A stretch of 64,000 bases of DNA, taken from contig CACZBW010000008.1 in assembly GCA_902779575.1 (NCBI GenBank), positions 60,399 through 124,398 of the forward strand, given 5' to 3'. The stretch is from an uncultured Lachnospiraceae bacterium (GTDB lineage Bacteria; Bacillota; Clostridia; Lachnospirales; Lachnospiraceae). The notes under the pieces are model-generated. The model saw nothing but the letters and a program-made list of their open reading frames with translations, was not told the origin of the DNA and did no database searches. Numbering within the stretch: position 1 is the first letter of the stretch; each line of letters opens with the position of its first letter. Shown piece by piece: positions 17,637-26,455 of this stretch. Both the position numbers and the translations under genes were made by a program.

Positions 17637-17713
17637 GCAATTACCTCTGTTAAATTACGCATTTCATGCCAGGCTGTTTACCGCCTTCCGGACATCTGCC
17701 TGACCCGTTTCCT

Positions 17714-18802
17714 TCAGCGGACCTCTTCCAGGATCTTTTTCAGTCTGACCGCCGAGCGCTTCCAGGAATATTTCTTCAGGACGTCCTCCGCGGGGCCGGC
17801 TTCCCGGCGCATCAGTTCCTCCATCCGGATCGGACGGTAGATCCGCGGATCAAAATAGACCGCGCTGCCGCCGTAGATCTCAGGCAGGCACCCGGCGTCG
17901 GACAGAAGAATCCTGCTTCCCGCACTGAGCGCTTCCAGCGGGGGGATCCCGAAGCCTTCGCTCAGGGATGGGTGGATGCAGGCCGCCGCATGCTTCATCA
18001 GCGCCTTCACCTGCCCATCGGTCAGATAACCGGTGACGGTCACATTTTCAAGCTCCAGAAGGCCTGTGGAGCCGATGTAATCCGACAGCTCCAGGCTCCC
18101 CGTCACGACAAAAAGCCGGTCCGGATTCTGCTTTGCCGCCTCGGCGATCCATTTCAGGTTTTTGTGGGGCAGCACGCTGCCCAGCGTGAAGAAATATTCG
18201 CGGATCTGTCCCCTGTCCCGGCTGATCAGTCCGAATCGTTCAAGGACGCTTTCGTCCTCGCGGATCCTTTTAAAATGCTGCCAGGCGCAGGGAACCAGCA
18301 TGAGTTTCCCCGTGGGAATCCGGTAATAGTCCTGCAGCTGTTTTCCGGCCGTCCTGCTGAGTACGATCAGCTTCCTGCTGCGCCTGGTCACAAGGTACGC
18401 TTTTGCAAGGTAGCTCAGGCGCTTCAGCTTCTCTCGGACGGAGCGGAAATCCTCCGGGAAGAGCTCATAGGTGCAGTCATAGAGACCTGTGATATCACAT
18501 TTCAGAACGGGAAGTCCCAGGGTCAGGTCAAGCGCGAAAGCCCGCCTTCTGAGTGCATATAACGGAAAACAGATCTGCCGCCAGAGAAAAGCGTTCCGGA
18601 TCCTGCCGCTGCGCACCACCCGGATCTGCTGAAAATCGGAGAGCATCTCCGCCGCGGCAGCATACTCCGGGATGACCAGTTCAATCTCCATCCCGCCCAG
18701 GTCCATCCGGTCAAGCTGCCGCAGCAGCTCAAAGGCAAATCTCTGGATCCCGTATATCTTTCCCCCTGCAAGGGTATCTCCCAGAACCGCGATTCGTTTC
18801 AT
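17714..18802 (-). CDS. Glycosyltransferase family 4
   Basis: A 362-residue GT-B fold enzyme. The N-terminus (KRIAVLGDTLAGGKIYGIQRF) and the C-terminal donor-binding motif HPSLSEGFGIPPLEALSAG near residue 280 are typical of retaining GT4 enzymes that use a nucleotide sugar. ATG at 18802 is chosen over an upstream ATG at 18847 because GGAG lies 7 nt before it and the Rossmann strand starts immediately. It probably adds one sugar to the lipid-linked unit begun by the enzyme at 16212-17636. Donor and acceptor are unknown. Confidence 0.88.
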   Translation of the reverse strand: MKRIAVLGDTLAGGKIYGIQRFAFELLRQLDRMDLGGMEIELVIPEYAAAAEMLSDFQQIRVVRSGRIRNAFLWRQICFPLYALRRRAFALDLTLGLPVLKCDITGLYDCTYELFPEDFRSVREKLKRLSYLAKAYLVTRRSRKLIVLSRTAGKQLQDYYRIPTGKLMLVPCAWQHFKRIREDESVLERFGLISRDRGQIREYFFTLGSVLPHKNLKWIAEAAKQNPDRLFVVTGSLELSDYIGSTGLLELENVTVTGYLTDGQVKALMKHAAACIHPSLSEGFGIPPLEALSAGSRILLSDAGCLPEIYGGSAVYFDPRIYRPIRMEELMRREAGPAEDVLKKYSWKRSAVRLKKILEEVR

Positions 18803-18901
18803 CCTGCCGCTCCATTCAGACTCCGGCCTCCCCGGCTTCTGAGTCATTTCAAATCTGTCCCGGCGACCGTTTCCGCTTTTTCATCCGCTTCAGAACAATC
18901 G

Positions 18902-20008
18902 TTACTGCATCAGAAGCTTCTCAAAATGCGCGCTGAGCCGCTTCCAGTCATAATAGCGCAGATGCTGGCTGATCTGTGCCTCGTCTGCCCTGCATTTCCC
19001 CGCCAGCACATCCCCGATACACTGCGTGATCTGTGTAATATCCTCCGGATCCACCGTAAATCCGACGCTGCCCACCACCTCCGGCAGGGAGGAAGTGGAG
19101 GAGACGATCACCTGCGCGCCGCAGGAAAGCGCCTCAAGAGGCGGGATCCCGAAGCCTTCATAGAGGGACAGGAAACAGAACACACGGCAGCGGGAATAAA
19201 GTGCGACCAGCTCCCGATCTGTCACATAACCTGTCAGGATAATATCGTCCTTTACCTTCGAGCGGCTGACATGCCGCTCAATCTTTTCATAACCGGATCC
19301 CGGCATCCCGGCCAGGATCAGTTTTCCGTCATATTTTTTCTTTGCCTTCAGCCGCTCAAAAGCCCGGATCACGCTCATGGCGTTCTTTCCGGGATGGTCG
19401 ACCGTCCCCGCGTAGAGCAGAAAATCCTCAGGCCAGCCCTTTCCGGCAAAGATCCGGGCGGATTCCTCCTCCGGCATCCTGCGGAATTTTTCACGGTCCA
19501 CCCCGCAGCAGACGACGCCGATTTTCTCCGGCGGAATATGCAGGAATTTTACTATATCCTGCTTGGAATTCTTCGAAATCGTGATCAGGGTATCCGCCCT
19601 GCGGGCTGTGACGGGATCGGCCAGCTTCGTGCGGTAGAACATCTTCAGCCTCGAGAATTTCTGCGGAACATGGAACTCGATCAGGTCATTCAGGATAACC
19701 GCGGTCCTGCGGAATTTGAACAGGAGCAGGGTGAAATTCGGGATCAGGGCCCGGTCCGCGCCTTCCTTCAGAACCACCAGCGGGAACACAAAGGTCGTCC
19801 ACAGAAGATTTTTCATGGAATCCTGGGAACTTACCGGATAGGTTTTCACCGTCACGCGGGGGTTGCGGAACTGAAAGTCCTTCGCGATGTCATAATTGGT
19901 GTAGATCACATACTCGATCCCGCTTTCCGACGCGTCCAGCAGGCTGATCAGGTTCCGCCCGATCCCCGTGATCTTCTTCCCGATATATCCGCTCACGACT
20001 ACTTTCAT
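18902..20008 (-). CDS. Glycosyltransferase family 4
   Basis: A 368-residue GT-B glycosyltransferase related to the one at 17714-18802. It shows VVVSGYIGKKITGIGRNL at the N-terminus, ITISKNSKQDIVKF in the middle and LSLYEGFGIPPLEALSCGAQV at the donor site (about residue 283). Its start overlaps the stop of the radical SAM gene by 4 nt (ATGA), so translation is coupled. It is part of the glycan repeat-unit group; its sugar specificity is unknown. Confidence 0.9.
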   Translation of the reverse strand: MKVVVSGYIGKKITGIGRNLISLLDASESGIEYVIYTNYDIAKDFQFRNPRVTVKTYPVSSQDSMKNLLWTTFVFPLVVLKEGADRALIPNFTLLLFKFRRTAVILNDLIEFHVPQKFSRLKMFYRTKLADPVTARRADTLITISKNSKQDIVKFLHIPPEKIGVVCCGVDREKFRRMPEEESARIFAGKGWPEDFLLYAGTVDHPGKNAMSVIRAFERLKAKKKYDGKLILAGMPGSGYEKIERHVSRSKVKDDIILTGYVTDRELVALYSRCRVFCFLSLYEGFGIPPLEALSCGAQVIVSSTSSLPEVVGSVGFTVDPEDITQITQCIGDVLAGKCRADEAQISQHLRYYDWKRLSAHFEKLLMQ

Positions 20009-21120
20009 ACCGAATCCCCCTCTGTCTCCTTCAGCCCGTTCGAGGCGACAGCGTGCAGATCGCAGGTGCTGCAGCGGTCGAGCGCCTCCTTCGTCACCTT
20101 TCCGTCCCGGTAATCCCGGACAATCTTCAGCTCGTACATGCTGTACTTTTTCTTTGTCCAGAATTTCAGCTTATGGCGGATCACCCAGAAGGCCGGAACC
20201 CAGATATATTTGTGCATGGCGGGCGACACGGAGCCGATCATCCAGCACTGGCGGTCGCAGCAACGTACTTTTCTGCGGACTTTTTCCGCCCGGCTGCTGT
20301 TCCAGAGCTCTTCCCAGTCCTGCTCGTTCAGGTTGCCCATGACCTCCTTGTCCTTCGTCCCGTTGCAGGGCATCACGTCCCCGTAAGGATCGATGAAGAA
20401 GGTGTCAAAAGCCATGTCGCAGGGCAGAAGTCTCTTCTGTCCGTAAATATAATTGATCAGGCCGTGGTTGAAGTAGGCGCGGAACCACTTCTTCGGGCTT
20501 TTTGAATTCAGCAGCTCATTGACGAGCTTCTCGAAATTTTCCGCCACCATAGGACGGTCATGGATGATGTTCCCGGCCTCGACGAAATAGAAGCTGTTAT
20601 GGAGGGAAGCCGTCGCGAATTCCATGCCGAGTCTGTCGGACAGCCTGTACAGGGGCACCAGGTCCGGAGCATTGATATCCTGGACCGTCATGCCGAAGCC
20701 GACGTCCTTCATCCCCATCTTCCTGAGTCTGCGCAGAGTCGTATAGCCGCGCTTAAAGCCGTCCGGCAGGCCGCGGATCGCGTCGTTTGTCTCCTGCAGC
20801 CCCTCAATGGAGATCCGGATACCGATCTGCGGAAATTCCTTTGCCAGATCCAGGATCCGGTCCGTAAAGAAACCGTTTGTCGAGATCACGATCCGGTCGC
20901 TCTTTTTGTAAAGTTCCCGCACGATCTCCTTCAGATCCTTCCGGATAAAGGGTTCTCCGCCCGTGATATTGGTAAAATACATCTTCGGCAGCTTCCGGAT
21001 TGTCTCGATGCTGATCTCGTCCTCCGGGCGCGAAGGCGCCTTATAGCGATTGCACATGGTGCAGCGCGCGTTGCAGCGGTAAGTGACGATCACCGTCCCG
21101 TTCAGTTTTTTTTCTGCCAT
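20005..21120 (-). CDS. Radical SAM protein with SPASM-like C-terminus
   Basis: A 371-residue radical SAM enzyme. The cluster-binding CNARCTMC (C16, C20, C23) is followed by FTNITGGEPFIRKDL, the SAM-binding GGEP motif. The C-terminal part has PYGDVMPCNG and two cysteine groups (CCDRQC near residue 287 and CSTC near 359), fitting an auxiliary SPASM/Twitch-like iron-sulfur site. ATG at 21120 is chosen because GGAGGTGA lies 5 nt upstream; the upstream ATG at 21177 has no such signal. It overlaps the next GT4 gene by 4 nt. The reaction is unknown. Radical SAM proteins in glycan loci may modify sugars or an acceptor; that is inference. Confidence 0.88.
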   Translation of the reverse strand: MAEKKLNGTVIVTYRCNARCTMCNRYKAPSRPEDEISIETIRKLPKMYFTNITGGEPFIRKDLKEIVRELYKKSDRIVISTNGFFTDRILDLAKEFPQIGIRISIEGLQETNDAIRGLPDGFKRGYTTLRRLRKMGMKDVGFGMTVQDINAPDLVPLYRLSDRLGMEFATASLHNSFYFVEAGNIIHDRPMVAENFEKLVNELLNSKSPKKWFRAYFNHGLINYIYGQKRLLPCDMAFDTFFIDPYGDVMPCNGTKDKEVMGNLNEQDWEELWNSSRAEKVRRKVRCCDRQCWMIGSVSPAMHKYIWVPAFWVIRHKLKFWTKKKYSMYELKIVRDYRDGKVTKEALDRCSTCDLHAVASNGLKETEGDSV

Positions 21121-21198
21121 CTCCGTCACCTCCGTCTCCGTATAAAAAAATCTGCCGACAGCCTCAGCTTCCATCATCTGGTCCTGATACAGCTGAGT

Positions 21199-22389
21199 TC
21201 AGATTCGGCCTTTCGCAAGCACACGCCTGTAGACCTTCAGGTTCTTCTCAGCGGCGTCCTCCCAGCTGTATTTCCCGCAGACCGCGTCAGCAGCCCCCGC
21301 CCTGATCTCCCGAACCTTCCCGGGATCCCCGCACAGTTCCTGAAGAAGCTCCCGGAGGGCGTCCTCGTTTCCCTTTTCAAAAGAGAACCCCCATTTGCCC
21401 GTCACATCGGTGCACTCCCGGATATCGGAGGTCACGCAGCAGTTCCCGTAGCTCATCGCTTCCAGAAGGCTGAGGGGCATCCCTTCCACATCGGAAGGCA
21501 GCAGATACAGGTATGCGTTCGAATAAAGCTCCTCCAGCTCCTGCCCCTGCACAAAACCCGTAAAGAGAATGCGCGGGTCGGAGGCAGCCAGGGCTTTTAT
21601 CTCCCTCACAAAATCCGGGGAGTCAGATTCTCCCCCAGCGATAACCAGTTTTTTATCCGTATCCAGTTTCTGAAATGCCCTGACCAGGTATCCCAGCCCC
21701 TTCTCCGGAACCAGCCTGCTCAGGTAAAGGAGGTAGCCGTCCTTCTCAAGCCCCCATTTCTCCCGGATCCGGTCAGCCCCCGCGATGCGCGGTCTTGTCA
21801 CGCCGTTCGGAATGCAGACGGTTTTTCTTCCATAACGCTCCAGGAAATAGTCCTGCTCATTCCGGTTCAGGACAATCACGGCGTCCGCGAACCTTGCTGC
21901 GGTTTTCTCGCCGGTCCGGATGAACCAGCTGGCAAATCTGCCCCATTTGGCTCTCTTCCAGTCCAGCCCGTGGATCGTCGCGATACATTTCTTCCCCGTA
22001 AGCTTCGGAATCCAGAGAAATGCGCATGGACCCTCCGCATGGAAATGCACGATATCCCAGGGGCCGAAAGCCGCTGCCAGCGAACCGAAAAAGGAAGCGG
22101 ATACGGCCGCGAGACCTCTTTTGTCGATGGTCGGCACGGTGATCAGGCGGATTCCCCTGTATTCCTTCCTGCGCGCCTCATCAAACTGCAGGCCGCTCAC
22201 ATGATGGCCGCCCCGGTTGATGCAGGTTACCGCAAATCCCTTCTCAGCCATGCGGGAGGCCAGCTCATCCACCACAATCTCGATTCCGCCCTCCCGGGAG
22301 GGAATCCTCTTATGGCCGAGCATTACAATCCTCAGAGCGCCGTCCCGGCGCTTCCGGCCGGCGGAAACCCCGCTGTTCCCTTTTCGCAT
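21199..22389 (-). CDS. Glycosyltransferase family 4
   Basis: A 396-residue GT-B enzyme. After a basic N-terminus (about 1-17) comes LRIVMLGHKRIPSREGGIE, then HGLDWKRAKWGRFA, YLSRLVPEKGLGYLVRAF and the donor-binding LLPSDVEGMPLSLLEAMSYGN. The HKRIPSREGGIE beginning is typical of rhamnosyl- or galactosyltransferase-like members in Firmicutes capsule loci. ATG at 22389 is chosen since AGAGGA lies 6 nt upstream; the longer TTG start at 22407 lacks support. Its sugar is not known. Confidence 0.88.
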   Translation of the reverse strand: MRKGNSGVSAGRKRRDGALRIVMLGHKRIPSREGGIEIVVDELASRMAEKGFAVTCINRGGHHVSGLQFDEARRKEYRGIRLITVPTIDKRGLAAVSASFFGSLAAAFGPWDIVHFHAEGPCAFLWIPKLTGKKCIATIHGLDWKRAKWGRFASWFIRTGEKTAARFADAVIVLNRNEQDYFLERYGRKTVCIPNGVTRPRIAGADRIREKWGLEKDGYLLYLSRLVPEKGLGYLVRAFQKLDTDKKLVIAGGESDSPDFVREIKALAASDPRILFTGFVQGQELEELYSNAYLYLLPSDVEGMPLSLLEAMSYGNCCVTSDIRECTDVTGKWGFSFEKGNEDALRELLQELCGDPGKVREIRAGAADAVCGKYSWEDAAEKNLKVYRRVLAKGRI

Positions 22390-22483
22390 AGCTTTTCCTC
22401 TTTTCAAACTTCTCCCTGCGGAATCTCCGCATTAAAAATCCGCTTTTCCTGTACCGCATCCGGTCCGGGAAAGGGCGGTCTTC

Positions 22484-23533
22484 TCAGATCTCCGTTTCCA
22501 CAACCCGGTTCTCCCTGGCAGAGAGGAAGGCGGCCTCCACAACCCGCATCTGCCGGTAAATCTGTTCCAGCCTGACATAAGGTTCTTCTTCCCGCCTCGC
22601 TGCCCGGAGCAGATTGTCCCAGAATTCCATCTGCATATCCTCTTCCTTGGGAATCGGCAATGCCTCCAGCATATCCGGATGAAGCGGCGCCATGGTGCGG
22701 CTCGGTCCCAGGTCCTTCTGGCCCACAACGCTGTCAAATCCCTGAACCTGCTCCCGGATGCGGGCGGCTCCGCCGACTACTCCGGAAAAATCATTCAGCT
22801 TCATGGTGCCCCGGTCGCCGAACACAAACCAGCGGGGCATCTTCTGCAGGGCAAAGGTAGTGACGGCCACCCTGGCGCAGACTCCGTTTTCCAGCAGCAT
22901 CGTGATTTCAAAGAAATCATCGACCGCCGGCGTCAGAACGCTCAGGATTCTGGCATAGACACTCTTCACCTTCAGCGGCTCAAAAAGCATCAGGATCTGG
23001 TCGATCAGGTGGACGCCCCAGTCATACAGCATGCCGCCGCCCGACTCCGGGTCCGCGCGCCAGCCGAAGCATACGCCCCGCTCGCCGAAAACCCTGGATT
23101 CGATCGTCGTCACATGCCCGATCTCACCGCTTCTGACCACGTCGCAGACCGCCCGGTAATCCGGGTCCCATCTCCGCTGCTGGTGAACCGTGAAAAACTT
23201 TCCGGTCCGCCGGCTGCAGGCCGACACTTCATCCAGCTCCCGGACCGACAGGACGGCCGGCTTCTCGCAGAGCACGTCCTTCCCCGCCTCCATGGCGGCA
23301 ACCGCATAGGGCGCGTGCCACTGGTTCGGGGTCGCGATCACGACCAGGTCAATATCCGAACGCAGGAATTCCTCCAGGCCGGCGAAAGCCTGTATGCCTT
23401 CTTCCTCCGCCAGCGCGCGCTTCTCCTCGTCCGTGTCAAATACGGCGCACACGCGGGCATCCCGGCAGCTTAACACCTTTTTCAGGTGAAAATGCCCCAT
23501 ATATCCGAAACCGATGATGCCAACTTTTATCAT
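22484..23533 (-). CDS. Gfo/Idh/MocA family oxidoreductase
   Basis: A 349-residue NAD(P)-dependent sugar oxidoreductase. The Rossmann motif GIIGFGYMGHFHLKK is at residues 5-19 and the catalytic EKPA motif at about 95, with GMLYDWGVHLID near 177. Next to it lie a hexapeptide N-acetyltransferase (23611-24168) and a DegT aminotransferase (24351-25559). This trio matches the WbpB, WbpD and WbpE steps that turn UDP-GlcNAc-uronate into a 2,3-diacetamido sugar: oxidation at C3, transamination and N-acetylation. The needed UDP-GlcNAc 6-dehydrogenase (WbpA type) is not in the window. The pathway assignment is inference from order and families. Confidence 0.85.
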   Translation of the reverse strand: MIKVGIIGFGYMGHFHLKKVLSCRDARVCAVFDTDEEKRALAEEEGIQAFAGLEEFLRSDIDLVVIATPNQWHAPYAVAAMEAGKDVLCEKPAVLSVRELDEVSACSRRTGKFFTVHQQRRWDPDYRAVCDVVRSGEIGHVTTIESRVFGERGVCFGWRADPESGGGMLYDWGVHLIDQILMLFEPLKVKSVYARILSVLTPAVDDFFEITMLLENGVCARVAVTTFALQKMPRWFVFGDRGTMKLNDFSGVVGGAARIREQVQGFDSVVGQKDLGPSRTMAPLHPDMLEALPIPKEEDMQMEFWDNLLRAARREEEPYVRLEQIYRQMRVVEAAFLSARENRVVETEI

Positions 23534-23610
23534 ACTGCCTTCTCCATCTGCACCGCGTCTTAAGCCCGGCGTCCGGTCAGCGCCGCTTTGTCCGGGTCAT
23601 TCCATCCAGG

Positions 23611-24168
23611 TCAGCCCTGCGGATTTTCCTTATCTTTCAGCTCATCATAGACCAGTCCGCAGCGCGGGCATCTCATCTCCCCGTCCAGCTTCTGCCCGCA
23701 GCGGCACACCCAGCCGATCTGCCGGGCGGGATTCCCGACAACCAGGGCGTGGGCGGGAACATCCTTTGTAACTACGCTCCCGGCTCCTACCATAGCATAT
23801 TCACCGACGGTATGTCCACAGACGACCACCGCGCCGGCCCCGATCGAGGCGCCCCTCTTCACCAGTGTCTCAGAGACTTCCCAGTCCGCGTTGAAGGCGC
23901 GGGGAAAAAGATCATTGGTAAATGTCATGGACGGTCCCAGAAAAACATCGTCCTCAACCGTCACCCCGTGATAAACATTTACATTATTCTGGATCTTGAC
24001 CCTGCTGCCGATCCGGACGCCGATATCGATATAGACGTTCTTGCTGATGATGCAGTCCGTACCGATCCGGCTGTCCTCCCGCACCTGCGCCTGGTTCCAG
24101 ATTTTTGTGCCGTCTCCGATTTCCGCGCCGGGCGACACCTCCGCGGTCGGATGAATAAAAATATTCAT
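23611..24168 (-). CDS. Hexapeptide-repeat N-acetyltransferase, WbpD-like, with zinc-ribbon tail
   Basis: A 185-residue left-handed beta-helix acyltransferase. The N-terminal IHPTAEVSPGAEIGDGTKIWN, followed by isoleucine-rich hexapeptides, is typical of WbpD-type enzymes that acetylate the 3-amino group of UDP-linked 2,3-diamino sugars. The C-terminus (about 150-175) carries C-R-C-G...CPRC, a probable small zinc ribbon found in a subset of the family. Immediate neighbours are the Gfo/Idh oxidoreductase and DegT aminotransferase expected for this pathway. GAGGAAG lies upstream of the start. Confidence 0.87.
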   Translation of the reverse strand: MNIFIHPTAEVSPGAEIGDGTKIWNQAQVREDSRIGTDCIISKNVYIDIGVRIGSRVKIQNNVNVYHGVTVEDDVFLGPSMTFTNDLFPRAFNADWEVSETLVKRGASIGAGAVVVCGHTVGEYAMVGAGSVVTKDVPAHALVVGNPARQIGWVCRCGQKLDGEMRCPRCGLVYDELKDKENPQG

Positions 24169-24350
24169 AGTCTCTTCCTCATGGCAGCTGTCTCACAGTT
24201 CTTTTCTCAGAATGGAACCTGCATGTTTCCCGGCAATTACCTGCACTTCAGAAAACCGTATGTTTTCCTGCGTTGCCGGATAATGCCTGCAGTCCCTTTG
24301 CTTCCGGACTGCCCGAAAATGCCTGCATTCCGCCGCCCTGCATCCCGGGA

Positions 24351-25559
24351 TCACTGCGCGCAGAATTCTTTCACGCACTGCGCCACGTAATCCAGCTCTT
24401 CCTGCGTAAGTTCCGGGAAGATGGGCAGGCAGACGGTCTGTTTCGTGATCTTTTCCGCCACAGGCAGATCTCCTTCCCTGTATCCCAGCCCGGCAAAAGC
24501 TTTCTGCAGATGCAGCGGAACGGGATAAAAGGCGGCGCTGCCGACGCCTTTTGAGGCAAGGAAGCTGCCCAGCTCATCCTTGCGGTCACAGCACAGCGCG
24601 TACTGATGCCAGACATGTCCAACTCCCGGAGCGGTCGCCGGAACCCGGATTCCCTTCACACCGCGGAAAGCAGCTGAATAGAATTCCGCGATCTGCGCCC
24701 TCCGCTTATTGAACTGTTCCAGATAATCCAGCTTGATGGTCAGGATCCTCGCCTGTATGGCGTCCATCCTGGAATTATAGCCGATCAGGTAATTGTAATA
24801 TTTATAAGGATTATAGAGGCCGTCCGGGGAAACGGTTCCCTCCAGCTCATCTTCAACTCCCTCCAGCAGAAAGCGGGCCTTTGCTCCGTTCTGCGCCATC
24901 CCGTGCTCTTTGTAAGCCCTGCAGATTACGGCCAGATTATCGTCATTGGTCGTGATCATGCCCGCGTCGCCGAAAGCGCCCAGATTCTTGGTCGGGAAGA
25001 AGGAGAAGCAGCCCAGGTCGCCCAGAGCTCCCGCCATGACCCATTTCCCATCCTCTGTCTTAAGGCCGGAGCCCACAGCCTGGCAGGCGTCCTCAATCAC
25101 AGAAAGGCCGTGCTTTTCCGCGATCCGGCTGATCCGGGGCATGTCCGCGCACTGCCCGAAGATATGCACGGGGAGGATCGCTTTCGTCCTCGGCGTGATC
25201 TTCTCTTCGATCTTCGAAGGATCCAGATTGTAGCTGGTCCCGTCGATATCCGCAAAAACCGGAAGCGCTCCGGCCATGGCGATGGTCTCCGCCGTCGCAA
25301 AGAAAGAGAAGGGCGTTGTGATGACCTCATCCCCCTGGCCGATCCCGAGCGCCTTAAGCGCGATCACCAGGGCGTCCGTCCCGCTGTTGACGGAAATGGC
25401 ATGCTTCACTCCGATATAGCGGGCAAATTTCTCCTCGAAATCCGCGACGGCCTTCCCGCCGATAAACATACCGGTGGCCATCTGCTCGCACACGGCTGCC
25501 TCTGCCTGCTCCTTCAGCAGCTGATACTGCCGAGTCAGATCAAGTATTTTTACCTGCAT
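24351..25559 (-). CDS. DegT/DnrJ/EryC1/StrS aminotransferase, WbpE-like
   Basis: A 402-residue PLP-dependent sugar aminotransferase. It shows YIGVKHAISVNSGTDALVIALKAL (about 49-72), the EDACQAVGS motif (Asp for the PLP pyridine nitrogen) and the lysine in FFPTKNLGAFGDAG (about residue 190) that forms the internal aldimine. The GT-free organisation next to the WbpB- and WbpD-like genes suggests it aminates a 3-keto UDP-sugar. GGAGG lies upstream of the start. A second DegT enzyme with different motifs is at 29284-30525. Confidence 0.9.
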   Translation of the reverse strand: MQVKILDLTRQYQLLKEQAEAAVCEQMATGMFIGGKAVADFEEKFARYIGVKHAISVNSGTDALVIALKALGIGQGDEVITTPFSFFATAETIAMAGALPVFADIDGTSYNLDPSKIEEKITPRTKAILPVHIFGQCADMPRISRIAEKHGLSVIEDACQAVGSGLKTEDGKWVMAGALGDLGCFSFFPTKNLGAFGDAGMITTNDDNLAVICRAYKEHGMAQNGAKARFLLEGVEDELEGTVSPDGLYNPYKYYNYLIGYNSRMDAIQARILTIKLDYLEQFNKRRAQIAEFYSAAFRGVKGIRVPATAPGVGHVWHQYALCCDRKDELGSFLASKGVGSAAFYPVPLHLQKAFAGLGYREGDLPVAEKITKQTVCLPIFPELTQEELDYVAQCVKEFCAQ

Positions 25560-25598
25560 TTTCCTTATTCCTCCCCTTATACTTCTGCCATAACGGCA

Positions 25599-25940
25599 TC
25601 AGCCGCCCAGGCTGAACACGATGACGCCTGCCACGATCACAAACATTCCCGCCGTCTTGCGCCGGGTCAGTTTCTCTCCCAGAAGCGTCCTGCTCAGCAC
25701 CAGGATATAGATGTAGGTCAAGGACTCGATTACCGCGCCGTACTTATAGGGCATTCCGCGATAGGCAAGAATCGTGAGAACCATGCACAGGGCCGTAATT
25801 CCGTAGCCTCCGATCACCAGCGGGTTCAGGTATTGTTTCAGAAAAGTATCATACTGTTTCAGAGCGCTCTTCTTCAGCAGGATCTGGGAGAAGGAAGAAA
25901 GCATGCCTGAAAGGATCGCAATCAGAAAATACCGGTTCAT
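25599..25940 (-). CDS. Small EamA/SMR-type membrane protein (possible flippase subunit)
   Basis: A 113-residue protein with four predicted membrane helices, of the small multidrug resistance/EamA type. It starts inside the stop of its partner (ATGA, 4-nt overlap) at 25937, so the two are made together. Two unequal four-helix proteins in tandem resemble the ArnE/ArnF pair, which flips undecaprenyl-phosphate-aminoarabinose. With the GT2 enzyme encoded immediately upstream, a role in flipping an undecaprenyl-phosphate sugar is a fair inference. Drug efflux is the alternative. Confidence 0.75.
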   Translation of the reverse strand: MNRYFLIAILSGMLSSFSQILLKKSALKQYDTFLKQYLNPLVIGGYGITALCMVLTILAYRGMPYKYGAVIESLTYIYILVLSRTLLGEKLTRRKTAGMFVIVAGVIVFSLGG

Positions 25941-26368
25941 CTTCTTCCCCCGCTGAGATTCTCTTCCGCCCGGACTTCATTCCGGACCGGCGGCTGCCCT
26001 GAATCTCTTTTCTCCGTTTCCTGATCATTCCGGTCGCCGGAGACCAGCCAGATCCCCGCGATGATAATCGCCGCCCCGGCCAGGTTGTATCCGTTGACCT
26101 GCTCCCCGAAAAGGAGAACCGACCAGATCAGGTTGATGAGCACGACGCTGCCTTTGTTCGCCATCGCGACGACCAGCGGAAAGCGGCTGAGCACCTGCTG
26201 CCAGACCAGAGCGTAAACGCCCAGGCAGACCAGTTCAAGCACCGCGAACACAAGGACCTTCACCATCATGTCCTGGCGCGCGGCATATTTCGCGCAGACC
26301 GTGGACGCGGAATAAACCAGGAATGCCCCGTAGAGCACCGCATAGTCTCTCAGCCTTCGCTTCTCCAT
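25937..26368 (-). CDS. EamA/SMR-type membrane protein (partner subunit)
   Basis: A 143-residue protein with four predicted helices (LYGAFLVYSASTVCAKYAA at the start, then LVFAVLELVCLGVYALVW, VVLINLIWSVLLFGE and AGAAIIIAGIWLVSGD), plus a polar C-terminal tail of about 25 residues. ATG at 26368 is chosen because AAGGAGT precedes it; the longer reading from 26428 adds an acidic stretch with no ribosome binding site. It overlaps the next gene by 4 nt. See the partner entry for the proposed flippase role. Confidence 0.75.
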   Translation of the reverse strand: MEKRRLRDYAVLYGAFLVYSASTVCAKYAARQDMMVKVLVFAVLELVCLGVYALVWQQVLSRFPLVVAMANKGSVVLINLIWSVLLFGEQVNGYNLAGAAIIIAGIWLVSGDRNDQETEKRDSGQPPVRNEVRAEENLSGGRR

Positions 26369-26455
26369 CTTACTCCTTCCAGGGCGGATGCTGCCTTCTG
26401 CTCCTTCATCATCGCTGTGAAAGAGCATTTTCTCACACAGGCACTCCGTCCAGAA

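Noticed and set aside
20560-22575. Plus-strand open frame of 671 codons opposite the radical SAM and GT4 genes
   Set aside because: It is a shadow of GC-rich minus-strand genes that have clear family motifs; its own translation shows no domain and no ribosome binding site.
24193-24378. Minus-strand 61-codon frame between the DegT and acetyltransferase genes
   Set aside because: Its start lies inside the DegT gene, it has no ribosome binding site, and it contains no clear domain; the interval has only a short ATGCCTGCA repeat.
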